A DNA stretch of 64,000 nucleotides from Stenotrophomonas sp. 364 (GTDB lineage Bacteria; Pseudomonadota; Gammaproteobacteria; Xanthomonadales; Xanthomonadaceae): NCBI RefSeq assembly GCF_009832905.1, contig NZ_CP047135.1:3760001-3824000 (forward strand), read 5' to 3'. The notes beneath the pieces are model-generated. The model was not told where the DNA came from, searched no databases, and saw only the letters and a program-made list of their open reading frames with translations. Positions 1-10,495 of this stretch are shown here, one piece after another. Made by a program: the position numbers and the translations under genes. Within the stretch, counting starts at the first letter, position 1; every line of letters begins with the position of its first letter.

Positions 1-1254
1 GATCTGGACCTGCTGACGCGGCGCGGCGACAGCGGACGCTTCACCGCGGTGATGCTGGATGTGTTCGACGTGCACAGCGCCAACGATGCCGGCCAGGCGT
101 TGGGCATGAAGCCGGTGGAAACCCTGCTGCGGCAGGCCGCCCTGCGCGTGCAGCACGTATTGCAGGACCAGGCGGCGGCCTACCACGTGGGCGTGAGCCG
201 CTTCGCGTTCGTGCTCAGCGACCAGGACCATGCGCAGGTGGACGCGCTGCTCGACCGCCTGCGTGAGCGCCTGCGGCGGCCGTTGCTGGCCGGCAGCATC
301 CCGATGTCGCCGCAGTTCCATGCCGGCGTCTGCGATTTCCAGGCCACGCCGGTGGACACCGGGGATGTGATCCGCAAATGCCTGGTGGCGATGAACCACG
401 CCATCCAGACCGATGCGGGCCGCTGCTGGTATTCGGAAGACCGCGATACGCGCCTGCGCCGCCGCTATCGGCTGGCTTCCGACGCGGCGCGCGGCCTGGC
501 GCAGCATCAGTTCAACCTGGTCTATCAACCCCGCTTCGCGCTGTGCGACGGCCTGCCGGTGGCTGCCGAAGCGCTGCTGCGCTGGGTGCACCCGATGCTG
601 GGGCCGGTCGGGCCGGGCGAGTTCATTCCCGTGCTGGAGCGCACCGCGCTGATGCCGGCGATGAGCCGCTGGGTGGTGGACCATGCCTTGGCCCAGCTGG
701 CGCGCTGGCAACACACGCTGCCCGGCTTCTGCCTGTCGCTGAACCTGTCGGCGCGCGACTTCGACGATGCCGGCCTGTGGGACATGCTGTCCTCGCAGAT
801 GGCCGCCCACGGCGTGCCTGCGTCGTTGCTGGAAGTGGAAATCACCGAAGGCGAATGGCTGCAGGGCCATCCGTCTGCCCTGCCCCAACTTCGCGCGATG
901 GCCGCCGCCGGCATCCGCATCGCCATCGATGACTTCGGCAGCGGCTACAGCAACTTCAGTTACCTCAGCGAGCTGCCGGTATCGCTGATCAAGATCGATC
1001 GCAGCCTGGTCACCGGCATGGCCCAGTCACGCACCGCGCGGCTGAAAGTGGAGGCGATCATCAAACTGGCCCGGCAATTGGGCTACCGCACAGTGGCCGA
1101 AGGCGTGGAGAACGAGGCGGAGCTGTCGCTGCTGCGCCTGTGGGGATGCGACGAGGCACAGGGCTACCACCTGGCCCGGCCGATGGTGGCCGAGGCCGCA
1201 GCCCACCTGGTGGCCGCCTGCCGCGCCGGATCGCCTGCCGACGAAGTAGGCTGA
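1..1254 (+). CDS. EAL-domain cyclic-di-GMP phosphodiesterase with degenerate GGDEF domain (5' partial)
   Basis: The reading frame is open from the first base, so the N-terminus lies outside the window. The first part is the end of a GGDEF fold in which the signature is lost (a GVSRFAF stretch stands where GGDEF is expected), so it should not make c-di-GMP. The second half is an EAL domain with the motifs EALLRW, EVEITE, DDFGSGYSN, IKIDRS and AEGVEN, which supply the metal ligands and the catalytic Lys/Glu of active phosphodiesterases. The protein therefore probably hydrolyses c-di-GMP to pGpG, with the GGDEF remnant perhaps a GTP sensor. Any sensory domain upstream cannot be seen. Confidence 0.92.
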   Translation, partial: DLDLLTRRGDSGRFTAVMLDVFDVHSANDAGQALGMKPVETLLRQAALRVQHVLQDQAAAYHVGVSRFAFVLSDQDHAQVDALLDRLRERLRRPLLAGSIPMSPQFHAGVCDFQATPVDTGDVIRKCLVAMNHAIQTDAGRCWYSEDRDTRLRRRYRLASDAARGLAQHQFNLVYQPRFALCDGLPVAAEALLRWVHPMLGPVGPGEFIPVLERTALMPAMSRWVVDHALAQLARWQHTLPGFCLSLNLSARDFDDAGLWDMLSSQMAAHGVPASLLEVEITEGEWLQGHPSALPQLRAMAAAGIRIAIDDFGSGYSNFSYLSELPVSLIKIDRSLVTGMAQSRTARLKVEAIIKLARQLGYRTVAEGVENEAELSLLRLWGCDEAQGYHLARPMVAEAAAHLVAACRAGSPADEVG

Positions 1255-1345
1255 GGCATCACGCCATTGCCTTGGACCGGGAATTCACCGGACCTTGATC
1301 GGCTCCGGCAGTACGCTCAAGGTGCATCGTCGAGGAACCAAGTGG

Positions 1346-1675
1346 ATGCCCAATACAGGCCTGTTCTACCTGCTGGATGTAATCGGTGACGCCAGCCAGG
1401 AGGATCCGCAGGCGCTGAGCCGGTTGACCTTCGTGCGTGCCCAGTGTCTGCAGTGCCACGCCATCCTCAACATGTCCGGCGCACCGGGCCTGGTCAACGT
1501 GGCCCATGGTGCGGCCGTACTCACCTGCGAGCGGTGCAAGAACCGCCAGGCCATTTCCGGCGCGCGCTTTGCCGACTTTGTGCGGCGCGTGGAAGACGGG
1601 CTGATCCCCACCGTGGGAGACATGACCCAGGCACCGGGTGCAAGCGGGGACGACACGCACCTGCATCGCCACTAG
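1346..1675 (+). CDS. Small protein with two CxxC pairs (zinc-ribbon-like), unknown function
   Basis: About 109 residues. I do not recognise the family. A CLQCH pair and, some 30 residues later, a CERC pair could form a four-cysteine zinc site. The ATG chosen (WMPNTG context) has a GAGG about ten bases upstream; an in-frame TTG 51 bases earlier has no such site. The C-terminus is short and His-rich (HLHRH). There is no signal peptide or membrane segment. It lies between two signalling genes (EAL protein and PAS kinase), but nothing ties it to them beyond position. Confidence 0.6.
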   Translation: MPNTGLFYLLDVIGDASQEDPQALSRLTFVRAQCLQCHAILNMSGAPGLVNVAHGAAVLTCERCKNRQAISGARFADFVRRVEDGLIPTVGDMTQAPGASGDDTHLHRH

Positions 1676-1734
1676 GTCATCGCTCGCCACTGAGTAAAAC
1701 GCGGACGCTGCCGCCGCTCGCGGCGGCGCGGACC

Positions 1735-2994
1735 TCATGCGCGCGGGATCCCCAGCGTGAATCGTGCGCCTTCCCCCGGGACCGAATCGATCTCGACGAA
1801 TCCGTCGGCCTGGCGCACCGTGCCCCGAATCTGGGCCAACCCCAGCCCGGTGCCCATGCCGGCCGGCTTGGTGGTGAAGTAGGCTTCGAACAGGCGCTTG
1901 CGCACCTCCGGTGCGATGCCCGGTCCATCATCCTGAACGCTGAGCACGATATACGCACCGGGCTTGTGCGGTTCCTCCACGGGCACCTCCTCCACCTGCC
2001 GCTCCCCCAACAACAGGGTGACGTTGCCGCGGTCACCGCAGGCATCGCGCGCGTTGATGACCAGGTTCATCACCGCCCGTTCCAGGCTGTGGGGGTCAAC
2101 CTGGACCAGCGCCTGGGTGAGTTCCGGGCGGTAGGCCAGCGTGATGCCGGCGCCCGCGGCCTGCTGCAGCAGCGGCAACAGCTCCTCCATCATCCGTGCC
2201 ACGTCCACCAACTGCGGGCGATAGGGGTGGTGGCGGGCGAACCCCAGCAGCCGCTGCGACATTGCCGCGCCCTGCTGCACCGCCCGGTCTGCCATCTGCA
2301 GCAGACTGGCATCGCGCTCCACCAGCTGCCCGTGCGTGCGCACCATCTCGATGGCCGTACCGGCCACGTGCAGCACGTTGTTGAGGTCGTGCACGGTGCC
2401 GGCCAGCAACTGCCCGACCGCGTCGCCCTTCTGCGCCTGCGCGGCTACGGTCTCGGCCACGCGCTGGGCGACCCGGGCGATGTCCAGCTCCCCCTGCAGC
2501 TCGGTGCTGCGCTGCTGGGCGTTGGCCAACTGCGCGTTGAGCTCGTCGGTGAACACCGTTCCCACCATCGACGGCGCATGTTCGCGCAGCGCCGCGGTCA
2601 GGGTGCGCAGCGCCGCCTCGGCCCGGTGCCGGGCGGTGACGTCGCGGTTGACCGCCAGCAGCCCACGCACCGCACCCTGCGCGTCGCGCAGCGGACTGGT
2701 GGAGACCAGCCAGAAACGGTGCTCGCCGGCAGGCGTGAGGCACTGCGCCTCGAACTGGCGGCGCTCGCCGCGCGCGGCAGCGTCCAGGGCGTCGGCCACC
2801 TTGTGGTGTTCCTCCTCCGGCCACAGCGACGCCCACTGTGCGCCGATCACATGCTCGGCATTCTCCGCCGCCACCCGGGCCAGCCCGTGGGCGTTGACGA
2901 ACCTGACCGTGCCGTCCAGTGAGACTTCCTTGATGGAGTCCAGGGACAGCTCGACGATCTGGTGAAAAACATCATCCATCTGGGGGATGGTCAT
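1735..2994 (-). CDS. PAS-domain sensor histidine kinase (soluble)
   Basis: 419 residues from the ATG giving MTIPQMDD. An N-terminal PAS domain (about residues 8-125, with the PAC-like strand ending in LLAVNRDVT) is followed by a coiled linker, a phosphoacceptor helix with GTVHDLNNVLH, and a HATPase domain with NLVINARDAC, DDGPGI, and MGTGLGLA. All residues for autophosphorylation are present. There are no membrane segments, so it senses a cytoplasmic signal. No response regulator is adjacent, making it an orphan kinase. The long upstream extension of the frame is low-complexity and overlaps a real small gene, so it was not used. Confidence 0.9.
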   Translation of the reverse strand: MTIPQMDDVFHQIVELSLDSIKEVSLDGTVRFVNAHGLARVAAENAEHVIGAQWASLWPEEEHHKVADALDAAARGERRQFEAQCLTPAGEHRFWLVSTSPLRDAQGAVRGLLAVNRDVTARHRAEAALRTLTAALREHAPSMVGTVFTDELNAQLANAQQRSTELQGELDIARVAQRVAETVAAQAQKGDAVGQLLAGTVHDLNNVLHVAGTAIEMVRTHGQLVERDASLLQMADRAVQQGAAMSQRLLGFARHHPYRPQLVDVARMMEELLPLLQQAAGAGITLAYRPELTQALVQVDPHSLERAVMNLVINARDACGDRGNVTLLLGERQVEEVPVEEPHKPGAYIVLSVQDDGPGIAPEVRKRLFEAYFTTKPAGMGTGLGLAQIRGTVRQADGFVEIDSVPGEGARFTLGIPRA

Positions 2995-3173
2995 GGACGC
3001 GGCGCTCGACGATAGGGGGCCATTCTGCACCCATCCGGGGCGCGCCGCGCAGGGCCGTCGGTGGCCAGGGCACGGGTGCCGCCCCACCGGGCCCCAACGA
3101 CCGGACACGGGAACGCGCGTGGGCGCCACCAGATGTGCCATGCTCCGCCCCACAACCACCGGAGAACACTGCA

Positions 3174-3290
3174 ATGGCCAAGGGTATGGACAAGCAGAAA
3201 GAGCAGAAGAAGAAGCCTGCCAAGACTGCCAAGGAAAAGAAGGCAGAGAAGAATGAAAAGAAGAGCGCACGCGGTTTCGCGCCGACCTGA
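3174..3290 (+). CDS. Very small Lys/Glu-rich basic protein (38 aa)
   Basis: A 38-residue reading frame starts MAKGMDKQKEQ and ends RGFAPT. It has a GGAGA ribosome binding site eight bases before the ATG. Nearly half of the residues are Lys, and alternation with Glu/Gln suggests an extended or single-helix charged peptide. Small Lys-rich proteins of this type are seen in xanthomonads but have no known role; nucleic-acid or ribosome binding is a guess. It is divergent from the PAS kinase gene. Confidence 0.62.
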   Translation: MAKGMDKQKEQKKKPAKTAKEKKAEKNEKKSARGFAPT

Positions 3291-3555
3291 TTCTTCGGGA
3301 AACCAGCGGGCGCCATGGGTGGGGCAGTGCGTCTGCAACGTGCACTGACCGGCCTTGGCGCCCGCTTCCGTCCGGCTGCTGGCATGGGCGCCACACCCCC
3401 AGCTGGCATGCTCACGGCAGCAGCGTATTACCTACCTTAGGCAGAGCATCTGGCCCACCGGCGCCGCCACCAGCCGGAATGTCTTCAGGGTCAGCGATGG
3501 CACCGCGCAGCGAGTGCATTGCGGTGCAGGCTGGCTGGGCAGCAATCTCTCACCC

Positions 3556-4626
3556 TTATTCGCAGGCCAAGGCGGCAGCGTCCAACAGCGGCCCCACAGC
3601 AAGCGCCGGCGCCGGGCGATCGGCCGGAAAAGCGGCCGCGATGGCCTTGGCTGCACGGTCCGCGTGCGGCTGGATGTACCACGACGCATCGCTGGACAGT
3701 GTTTTTCCCCGCACGTCCCGTTCGAACCGATACTGGCCCCAGTAAATGGCCAATGGCTCTTCGAGTGCGTTCAACGGATTGGGCAAGGCCAGCGCGCCTG
3801 GGCACCGCCGCGCGAACGCCGCAGCCAACGCCTCCCGGTTGGCCACGGGCTGGCCCGCCGACAGGAAATGCGCATACTCGTGCAGCACGATCGGCGCCCA
3901 GTCGTCCTCCACATCCAGCGCGGAGAACAGCACGATGGAGCCACCGCGCAGCTTGGCCTGGGTGCGGTCCGAGTACGGCCACCACACGAAACGCACGTGG
4001 AAGATGGGGGCAGCCTCGGCGCCGTAGAAGGTGCGCATGCGCGCCGCAAACGCAGCGGCTTCCGGCGCCGCCAGCTCCCTGGTCAACGCCTCCTGTTGGC
4101 GGCGGAAACGCGCTGTCCCGGCCAGCAAACCACGCGCACGGGGCGCAAAGCGCGCGTAGAAACGTCGCAACAGCGCCCGGTCCCCGGCTGCCTGCGCAGC
4201 GATGGCGGCCTCGGTCGCGGCCGTGAATGACGCCGCGTTCTGGAAGTAGCCGGTGTATGGGTCGCCGGTACGTGTATCGCTGCCGGCGAAGAGGCTATCG
4301 GCCAGCGGGCGTTTCCCCGCGTCATCACGGGCCATGGGAGACGTGCGTTGGCGAAACCGCGCATACGCCTCGAGCGCGGCACGATCCTCCGCGTCCAGCC
4401 CGAACCTGCGCTCCCAGTCCTGCTGGTAGATCGCGCTGGTATAGCCCGGCAGCCAATCGGGCAGGTTGTCCAGCAGATTGAACAGATCAAAGGCTGCGTC
4501 GTAGCCCACCGTCACCAGCGGAGGTGCCTGGGCCGTAGCGTCGCCCGCCTCGGCGCGGGCCCACTGGGGCGTCAGCAGAAGAACGGCGATGCACACAAAG
4601 TGCCGTGCTTGAGATCTGAATGACAT
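3556..4626 (-). CDS. Secreted protein with HExxH motif, putative metallopeptidase
   Basis: 356 residues with an N-terminal signal peptide (hydrophobic core CIAVLLLTPQ, cleavage after ARA). Around residues 245-250 there is IVLHEYAHFL, the HExxH zinc site of zincin peptidases, and about 40 residues on an acidic LNALEEPLAIYW segment could carry the third ligand, as in gluzincins. The rest matches no family I recognise. If active it would act in the periplasm or outside the cell. The genes on either side are unrelated. What argues for a peptidase is the motif in a hydrophobic strand context; what argues against certainty is the lack of a recognised fold. Confidence 0.72.
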   Translation of the reverse strand: MSFRSQARHFVCIAVLLLTPQWARAEAGDATAQAPPLVTVGYDAAFDLFNLLDNLPDWLPGYTSAIYQQDWERRFGLDAEDRAALEAYARFRQRTSPMARDDAGKRPLADSLFAGSDTRTGDPYTGYFQNAASFTAATEAAIAAQAAGDRALLRRFYARFAPRARGLLAGTARFRRQQEALTRELAAPEAAAFAARMRTFYGAEAAPIFHVRFVWWPYSDRTQAKLRGGSIVLFSALDVEDDWAPIVLHEYAHFLSAGQPVANREALAAAFARRCPGALALPNPLNALEEPLAIYWGQYRFERDVRGKTLSSDASWYIQPHADRAAKAIAAAFPADRPAPALAVGPLLDAAALACE

Positions 4627-4868
4627 CCGTCATGCTCCTGGACGATCGAGTGGCCTGATTCGAGCATGGGACCGACGGTTCCACAACGTGCCCATCGGCA
4701 GGGGTCTGACTCGGTCCGCGGAGAAAGGTCTGGCGTTTGGATGACGCTAAGACGAGGGCCTGGAGTGGGTCAACGGGAGGAAGGCATTGTGCGTAGTTCT
4801 TGCGTCCATGGCGTTGAAGCCGCCGCATGTTTGCGTCAGAGCTCCCCCTTTTTGAATGGAGCGGGCGT

Positions 4869-5255
4869 ATGCAAGGGAGTGGTCAACATTTCGGTATCGC
4901 GACGGCCACAATTGCGCTTCTGCTCCTGGCTGCCTGCACATCCGTCGGTGACATGCGAACGTCGGGCCCTTTGGCTACCTTCTCTTCCAACCAAGATGCA
5001 TTGGCTTCCGCCACTTGCATTCGTGATGCATGGGGAGAGGTGAGTATCGGAGGAACGCGCTGGCAGTCAGTAATCGAGCCGCGTTCCGGTGGCTACTCTG
5101 TTTCGACTTCCACCGGCGGCATCCCACCGGAGTTCGTAGAGATCGCAAGCCGGGCTGACGGGGGGAGCGAAATCAAGTTTTACAGCACGTTCCTTAAAGG
5201 CCGACAGGCTCGCTACATAGAGGCAACTGGCCAATGCGGTACGCCCTCGAGTTAG
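4869..5255 (+). CDS. Small lipoprotein, unknown function
   Basis: 128 residues from an ATG preceded by GGAG. The N-terminus is a lipoprotein signal (TIALLLLAAC, lipobox LAAC), so the mature protein is expected to be membrane-anchored through Cys22. The residues after the Cys do not include an Asp at +2, so outer-membrane sorting is likely. The mature part has two further cysteines (near TCIRD and GQCG) that may form a disulfide. I do not recognise the family. The base composition here is less GC-rich than the neighbours, which may point to recent acquisition. Confidence 0.7.
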   Translation: MQGSGQHFGIATATIALLLLAACTSVGDMRTSGPLATFSSNQDALASATCIRDAWGEVSIGGTRWQSVIEPRSGGYSVSTSTGGIPPEFVEIASRADGGSEIKFYSTFLKGRQARYIEATGQCGTPSS

Positions 5256-5503
5256 TCGCTCACTGCGAGCAACCCGGTAGGGGCAATCCTTGGCCTTCGC
5301 TGCACGTCGTTTGGCGTCGTTGAGCATGTGAGTCGTCCGCCAGTGCGTCGGGGGCAGGGAAATTCCAACCCTGGCTCACAGCCTGACTCACTTTTTACCC
5401 GGTGCAAGTGGACGCCCCTGGAGGCCGATGAACGGTAAATCGCCCTATTCCCAGCGCCAAACTTGCATTTCTGGACATCGATGGACGTTGCCCGACGTCA
5501 ATG

Positions 5504-5579
5504 TGGTGGGCCCACCAGGATTCGAACCTGGAACCAAAGGATTATGAGTCCTCTGCTCTAACCGTTGAGCTATAGGCCC
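5504..5579 (-). tRNA. ileX: tRNA-Ile (anticodon CAT, lysidine-modified)
   Basis: A complete 76-base cloverleaf with encoded CCA end. The acceptor stem is GGGCCTA paired with TGGGCCC (one G-T), the T arm has GTTCGAATC, and the anticodon loop is CTCATAA. A CAT anticodon in this body, with the features of the minor isoleucine tRNA rather than of the Met tRNAs, indicates the AUA-reading tRNA whose C34 is converted to lysidine by TilS. Confidence 0.93.
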
Positions 5580-5636
5580 TTGCGGCTGCACAGTGTAGTG
5601 GAGCCCCCTGCACGCTTGCCACTCCACGCCCAAGCA

Positions 5637-7037
5637 TCATCCGAAACGCTGCCCCATCGCCTGCACCCGGCGTGCATTCTCCGCCGCCAGCGCGCGCAGC
5701 TCGGCCGAACGCAGCAGTGCCGAGCCCGCCACGCGCTGCCAGTAGTCCACCGCCAGCGGCGCCGCCCAGTGCAGGTGCGCAAGCTGGCCACTGCGCTCCG
5801 GCGCGACGGATGCCAGCGGCGTGGGGGCACGTACGACCCCGGTGCGCGAAGGCGCCAGTGACATCGGCAGCATGTCGTAGACCGGTGCCAGCGCCAGCGG
5901 GCCGCGATCCACCAGGTGGAAACCTAGATTGCCCTGGTGCATGTCGCTGTTGCCGATGAGCCGGCCGAACGCGTGCAGCCTGCCCATGGTGGCCTGCGCG
6001 TCGCGATCGGCCCAGCCCTGCGCCAGCAACGCGTCGCCCGCCGTTCCCCAGTCCAGGGTCACATCGCCGACGAAGGCCGATGACAACGCCAGCAACGAGA
6101 CGAAACCGCGCCGACCGAGCACGTCAACGGTGCGGTCGAAGCGCTGCACCTCCAGAAAGGTATGCGTGTCGGTCTGGAGTATCTCCGAAACGGCTGCCTG
6201 CATACCGGCGTCGCGCAGGCACTGCAGGGCCAGGTGCTCGCAGACCAGCAGGTCCGCCCAGCGCTCTGCGGCTTGCCCTGCGGTGGGCTGCGCGAACTTG
6301 ACCAGCGCTGCGTAGCGGCCGCCATCATGCTCGACCGTCGCGGTGAACTTCGGTTGCTCGCCACCGGGCGACGAGCCGACGTCTTCGCCTTCCAGTGCAG
6401 CCGCGGCACGCTCGGGATAGCGGCGTGCACGCTCCCCCGCTGGAACCCGGTCACCGGGCGCGTCCAGTCCGCGCAGCGCCATCTGCACCGCATCGCCGCC
6501 GAGCAGGAGATCACCGATTTCGGTTCCGCCTGCACGGACGAGTACCTGCAGGGTATCGGCCAGCTGCCATCGATTGAGGTCGTCGGGAACGCCCAGATCC
6601 CGGCCGCGACGATGCGCGAAGGTGCGACCGAGGAAGCCCTGCGGGCGCAGGTCGTCCAGGTACCACGGCAGCCGCGGGAAGTGGCCTTCGACTGTCTCGT
6701 CTGGCGAACGGGTCAGATTGGGGCGTGCGGCGGTGGTCGCCAGGTGGAAGGTCTCGCCCGTAAGTGCCACGACCGTGCCCAGTTCTTCGAGGGTGGCGTC
6801 CGGCCCCAGCCGGAACAGCGGCCACTCGCTGCCCGCGGCGGTCTGCTGGCGGACGGCATAGGCCGTGGCGCGGGTGCGACCAAGTCGCACCACGCGGTCC
6901 CCGGTCTCGGCCACAAGACGACTCAACGTTGTCCGGGTAACCCCCAGGCGATCGACAAGATCGGCAGCTGATACGACCTCGCCGGCAGGCAGGTTGTCGA
7001 ACAGCGTCTGGAGCTGGACGGTACGAGGACGGGCCAT
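5637..7037 (-). CDS. yjjJ: HipA-family Ser/Thr kinase toxin with fused N-terminal HTH (YjjJ type)
   Basis: 466 residues. The first ~65 residues are a winged-helix-like DNA-binding domain (AADLVDRLGVTRTTLSRLV), followed by the HipA kinase fold: an SSPGGEQPKF phosphate-loop motif, the catalytic segment IGNSDMHQGN, and the YDMLPM metal-binding motif. This is the architecture of E. coli YjjJ, a HipA relative that needs no separate HipB because it carries its own DNA-binding domain. Expected targets are aminoacyl-tRNA synthetases or other translation proteins, but the substrate is not known here. No hipB-like gene is adjacent. The upstream region has a duplicated 14-base site that may be its operator. 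Confidence 0.88.
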   Translation of the reverse strand: MARPRTVQLQTLFDNLPAGEVVSAADLVDRLGVTRTTLSRLVAETGDRVVRLGRTRATAYAVRQQTAAGSEWPLFRLGPDATLEELGTVVALTGETFHLATTAARPNLTRSPDETVEGHFPRLPWYLDDLRPQGFLGRTFAHRRGRDLGVPDDLNRWQLADTLQVLVRAGGTEIGDLLLGGDAVQMALRGLDAPGDRVPAGERARRYPERAAAALEGEDVGSSPGGEQPKFTATVEHDGGRYAALVKFAQPTAGQAAERWADLLVCEHLALQCLRDAGMQAAVSEILQTDTHTFLEVQRFDRTVDVLGRRGFVSLLALSSAFVGDVTLDWGTAGDALLAQGWADRDAQATMGRLHAFGRLIGNSDMHQGNLGFHLVDRGPLALAPVYDMLPMSLAPSRTGVVRAPTPLASVAPERSGQLAHLHWAAPLAVDYWQRVAGSALLRSAELRALAAENARRVQAMGQRFG

Positions 7038-7055
7038 GGCCTGAGTTTCGAAACG

Positions 7056-7179
7056 AATTAAGTTACGAATCTATACGCCAATCTTCGGCGAAGCGCAACC
7101 TGAATCCACCCATAAGCCATTGATTAAAATGGCATCACTCCGAATAGCATCGAGATAACACGCCCAATTAAGTTACGAA
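7056..7179. promoter_or_regulatory. Two direct copies of a 14-base site upstream of yjjJ
   Basis: AATTAAGTTACGAA occurs at 7056-7069 and again, identically, at 7166-7179, 110 bases apart, in the otherwise AT-richer gap upstream of yjjJ. The proximal copy is 19 bases from the start codon and next to the palindrome TTTCGAAA. Two perfect copies in a 168-base gap upstream of a protein with its own HTH domain suggest autoregulatory operators, possibly looping. This is inference. Confidence 0.5.
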
Positions 7180-7205
7180 ACGCGCAACGAAATCCCGTGT
7201 TCCGC

Positions 7206-7886
7206 CTATCGATCTCCCGCGCCCTCGAACAACCGCTCCATCCGCTGCGCCGCCGCCCGGCTCGAGTACACACCCCCCGGGCTGTCGCCGCCGATCGCGC
7301 ACTTTCCGTTGTCGGTAAGCACCAGCTTCGACCCTTGCAGCGAGGCTCGCATTGCGCACGGCTCCTCGCCCAGGAACAGCTCATCGCCCATCGGCTCGGC
7401 GCTGCCGATCAGCGTGCCCTCGCCTTTGCCGCTCGAGGGCAGCATGCGCACATGCAGCGTGTCGCCCTTGGCCTGGATCTCCAGCACGCGCCCGGCGCTG
7501 CCGTCCCACTGACCCAGCCAGCTGCTGAAGTCGGTGTCGGCCATGTGGCCGGTCTTCATGACGCGCTGTTCCGGTGCCCAGCCCACCACCGTTTTGCCAG
7601 GTGGCAGGACCTGCACGCAGTAGTAGTCGTTCCAGCGGCTGCCGATCACCAGGCTGCTGCCCGGTTCGACCTCATCGCCGCTGCGGCAGCCGTCCTGCGG
7701 CGTGTCCAGGCAGCCGGGGCGCTCCCCCACCAGCGCAAAGTTGCCGGCATCCACGACGCGACCGACCGTGAGGTCCGGCTGGGTCTGGAAGAAATCCGCT
7801 GCGTTGCAGGCAGGCTGCTGCGGCTCCGCAGCCAGCGCGGCGAAGGGGCACAGAGCAAGGACAAGCACGCCTTTTTTAATCGTCAT
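7206..7886 (-). CDS. Secreted protein of unknown function
   Basis: 226 residues from an ATG giving MTIKKGVLVLALCPF with cleavage after ALA, a clear Sec signal peptide. An upstream in-frame ATG would put 11 extra residues before the signal and was not preferred. The mature part has several cysteines (PACNAADFF, GCLD, DGCRSG, YYCVQV, EPCAMR, KCAIGG), likely disulfide-bonded in the periplasm. The family is not recognised. The stop codon is followed by the yjjJ promoter region. Confidence 0.7.
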   Translation of the reverse strand: MTIKKGVLVLALCPFAALAAEPQQPACNAADFFQTQPDLTVGRVVDAGNFALVGERPGCLDTPQDGCRSGDEVEPGSSLVIGSRWNDYYCVQVLPPGKTVVGWAPEQRVMKTGHMADTDFSSWLGQWDGSAGRVLEIQAKGDTLHVRMLPSSGKGEGTLIGSAEPMGDELFLGEEPCAMRASLQGSKLVLTDNGKCAIGGDSPGGVYSSRAAAQRMERLFEGAGDR

Positions 7887-7972
7887 TCCATTGATCCACA
7901 GGTGTAAAGCGACGCGCATCCTACCGCATCCGCATGCGCGCCTGCTGCACACGCGGCACCACGTGCCGCCCC

Positions 7973-8002
7973 AAAAAACAGACCCCGCTTGCGCGGGGTC
8001 TG
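7973..8002 (-). terminator. Rho-independent terminator of rpoD
   Basis: On the minus strand a 10-bp perfect stem (CAGACCCCGC / GCGGGGTCTG) with a four-base loop is followed by six T residues, about 30 bases after the rpoD stop codon. Confidence 0.93.
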
Positions 8003-8033
8003 TCGGTGTTTCAACGCGAACTGCCGGGATCGA

Positions 8034-9881
<1,848 letters not shown>

Positions 9882-9922
9882 GTAGTGCTCGCGCCACCGG
9901 CAGGGAGAGAATAGGACCTAGC

Positions 9923-9928
9923 ATTATA
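9923..9928 (-). promoter_or_regulatory. Extended -10 promoter element of rpoD
   Basis: On the minus strand TGGTATAAT gives a perfect TATAAT with a TG extension, about 42 bases before the rpoD start. No good -35 is visible; instead a GC-rich hairpin (CCCGGGGC / GCCCCGGG, 9933-9954) occupies that region and may help end transcription from dtd. Confidence 0.65.
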
Positions 9929-9968
9929 CCAGCCCGGGGCCCTTCCGCCCCGGGCGGTGGTCCCGGGG

Positions 9969-10409
9969 TCAGGGCCGGAGCAGGAAGGTCACAGGACCGT
10001 CGTTGACCAGGCTGACAACCATATGGGCACCAAACTGGCCGGTTTCCACCCCCGGGGCGTGTTTTTGCCTGCAGATCTCGACCAATCGGTTGAATCCACG
10101 TTCAGCCTCGGCAGGCGGCGCGGCGGTGCTGAAGCCCGGCCGCATCCCGCTGGCGGTGTCGGCGGCCAGCGTGAACTGGCTCACCAGCAGCAGCCCGCCC
10201 CCGGTGTCGGCCAGCGACCGGTTCATTTTTCCGCCTTCATCGGCAAACACACGGTAGCCGAGCAGCCGATCGGCCATCCACGTGATCTGCGCCTCGCTGT
10301 CGCCTGGCTCCATGCCCACCAGCGCCAGCAATCCCGGGCCGATCCGGCCCACCGCCACATCATCGACATGCACGCTGGCCTGGGTGACGCGCTGGATGAG
10401 AACGAGCAT
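9969..10409 (-). CDS. dtd: D-aminoacyl-tRNA deacylase
   Basis: 146 residues, the usual length. It hydrolyses D-aminoacyl-tRNA (and mischarged glycyl-tRNA(Ala)) so that D-residues are not built into protein. The two active-site motifs are present: SQFTL in the middle and the C-terminal cross-subunit NDGPVTF that provides the Gly-cis-Pro. It acts in the cytoplasm as a homodimer. It is transcribed toward rpoD and divergently from the acyltransferase gene, with about 86 bases between starts. Confidence 0.96.
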   Translation of the reverse strand: MLVLIQRVTQASVHVDDVAVGRIGPGLLALVGMEPGDSEAQITWMADRLLGYRVFADEGGKMNRSLADTGGGLLLVSQFTLAADTASGMRPGFSTAAPPAEAERGFNRLVEICRQKHAPGVETGQFGAHMVVSLVNDGPVTFLLRP

Positions 10410-10495
10410 GGGTGGGGCTTCCGGGGTGGGGGGCCGGCTACCTTAACGCGCCTGCCGGTCCACGCCGATTGTCCCAGCAGCTAGACTTCCCCGTG

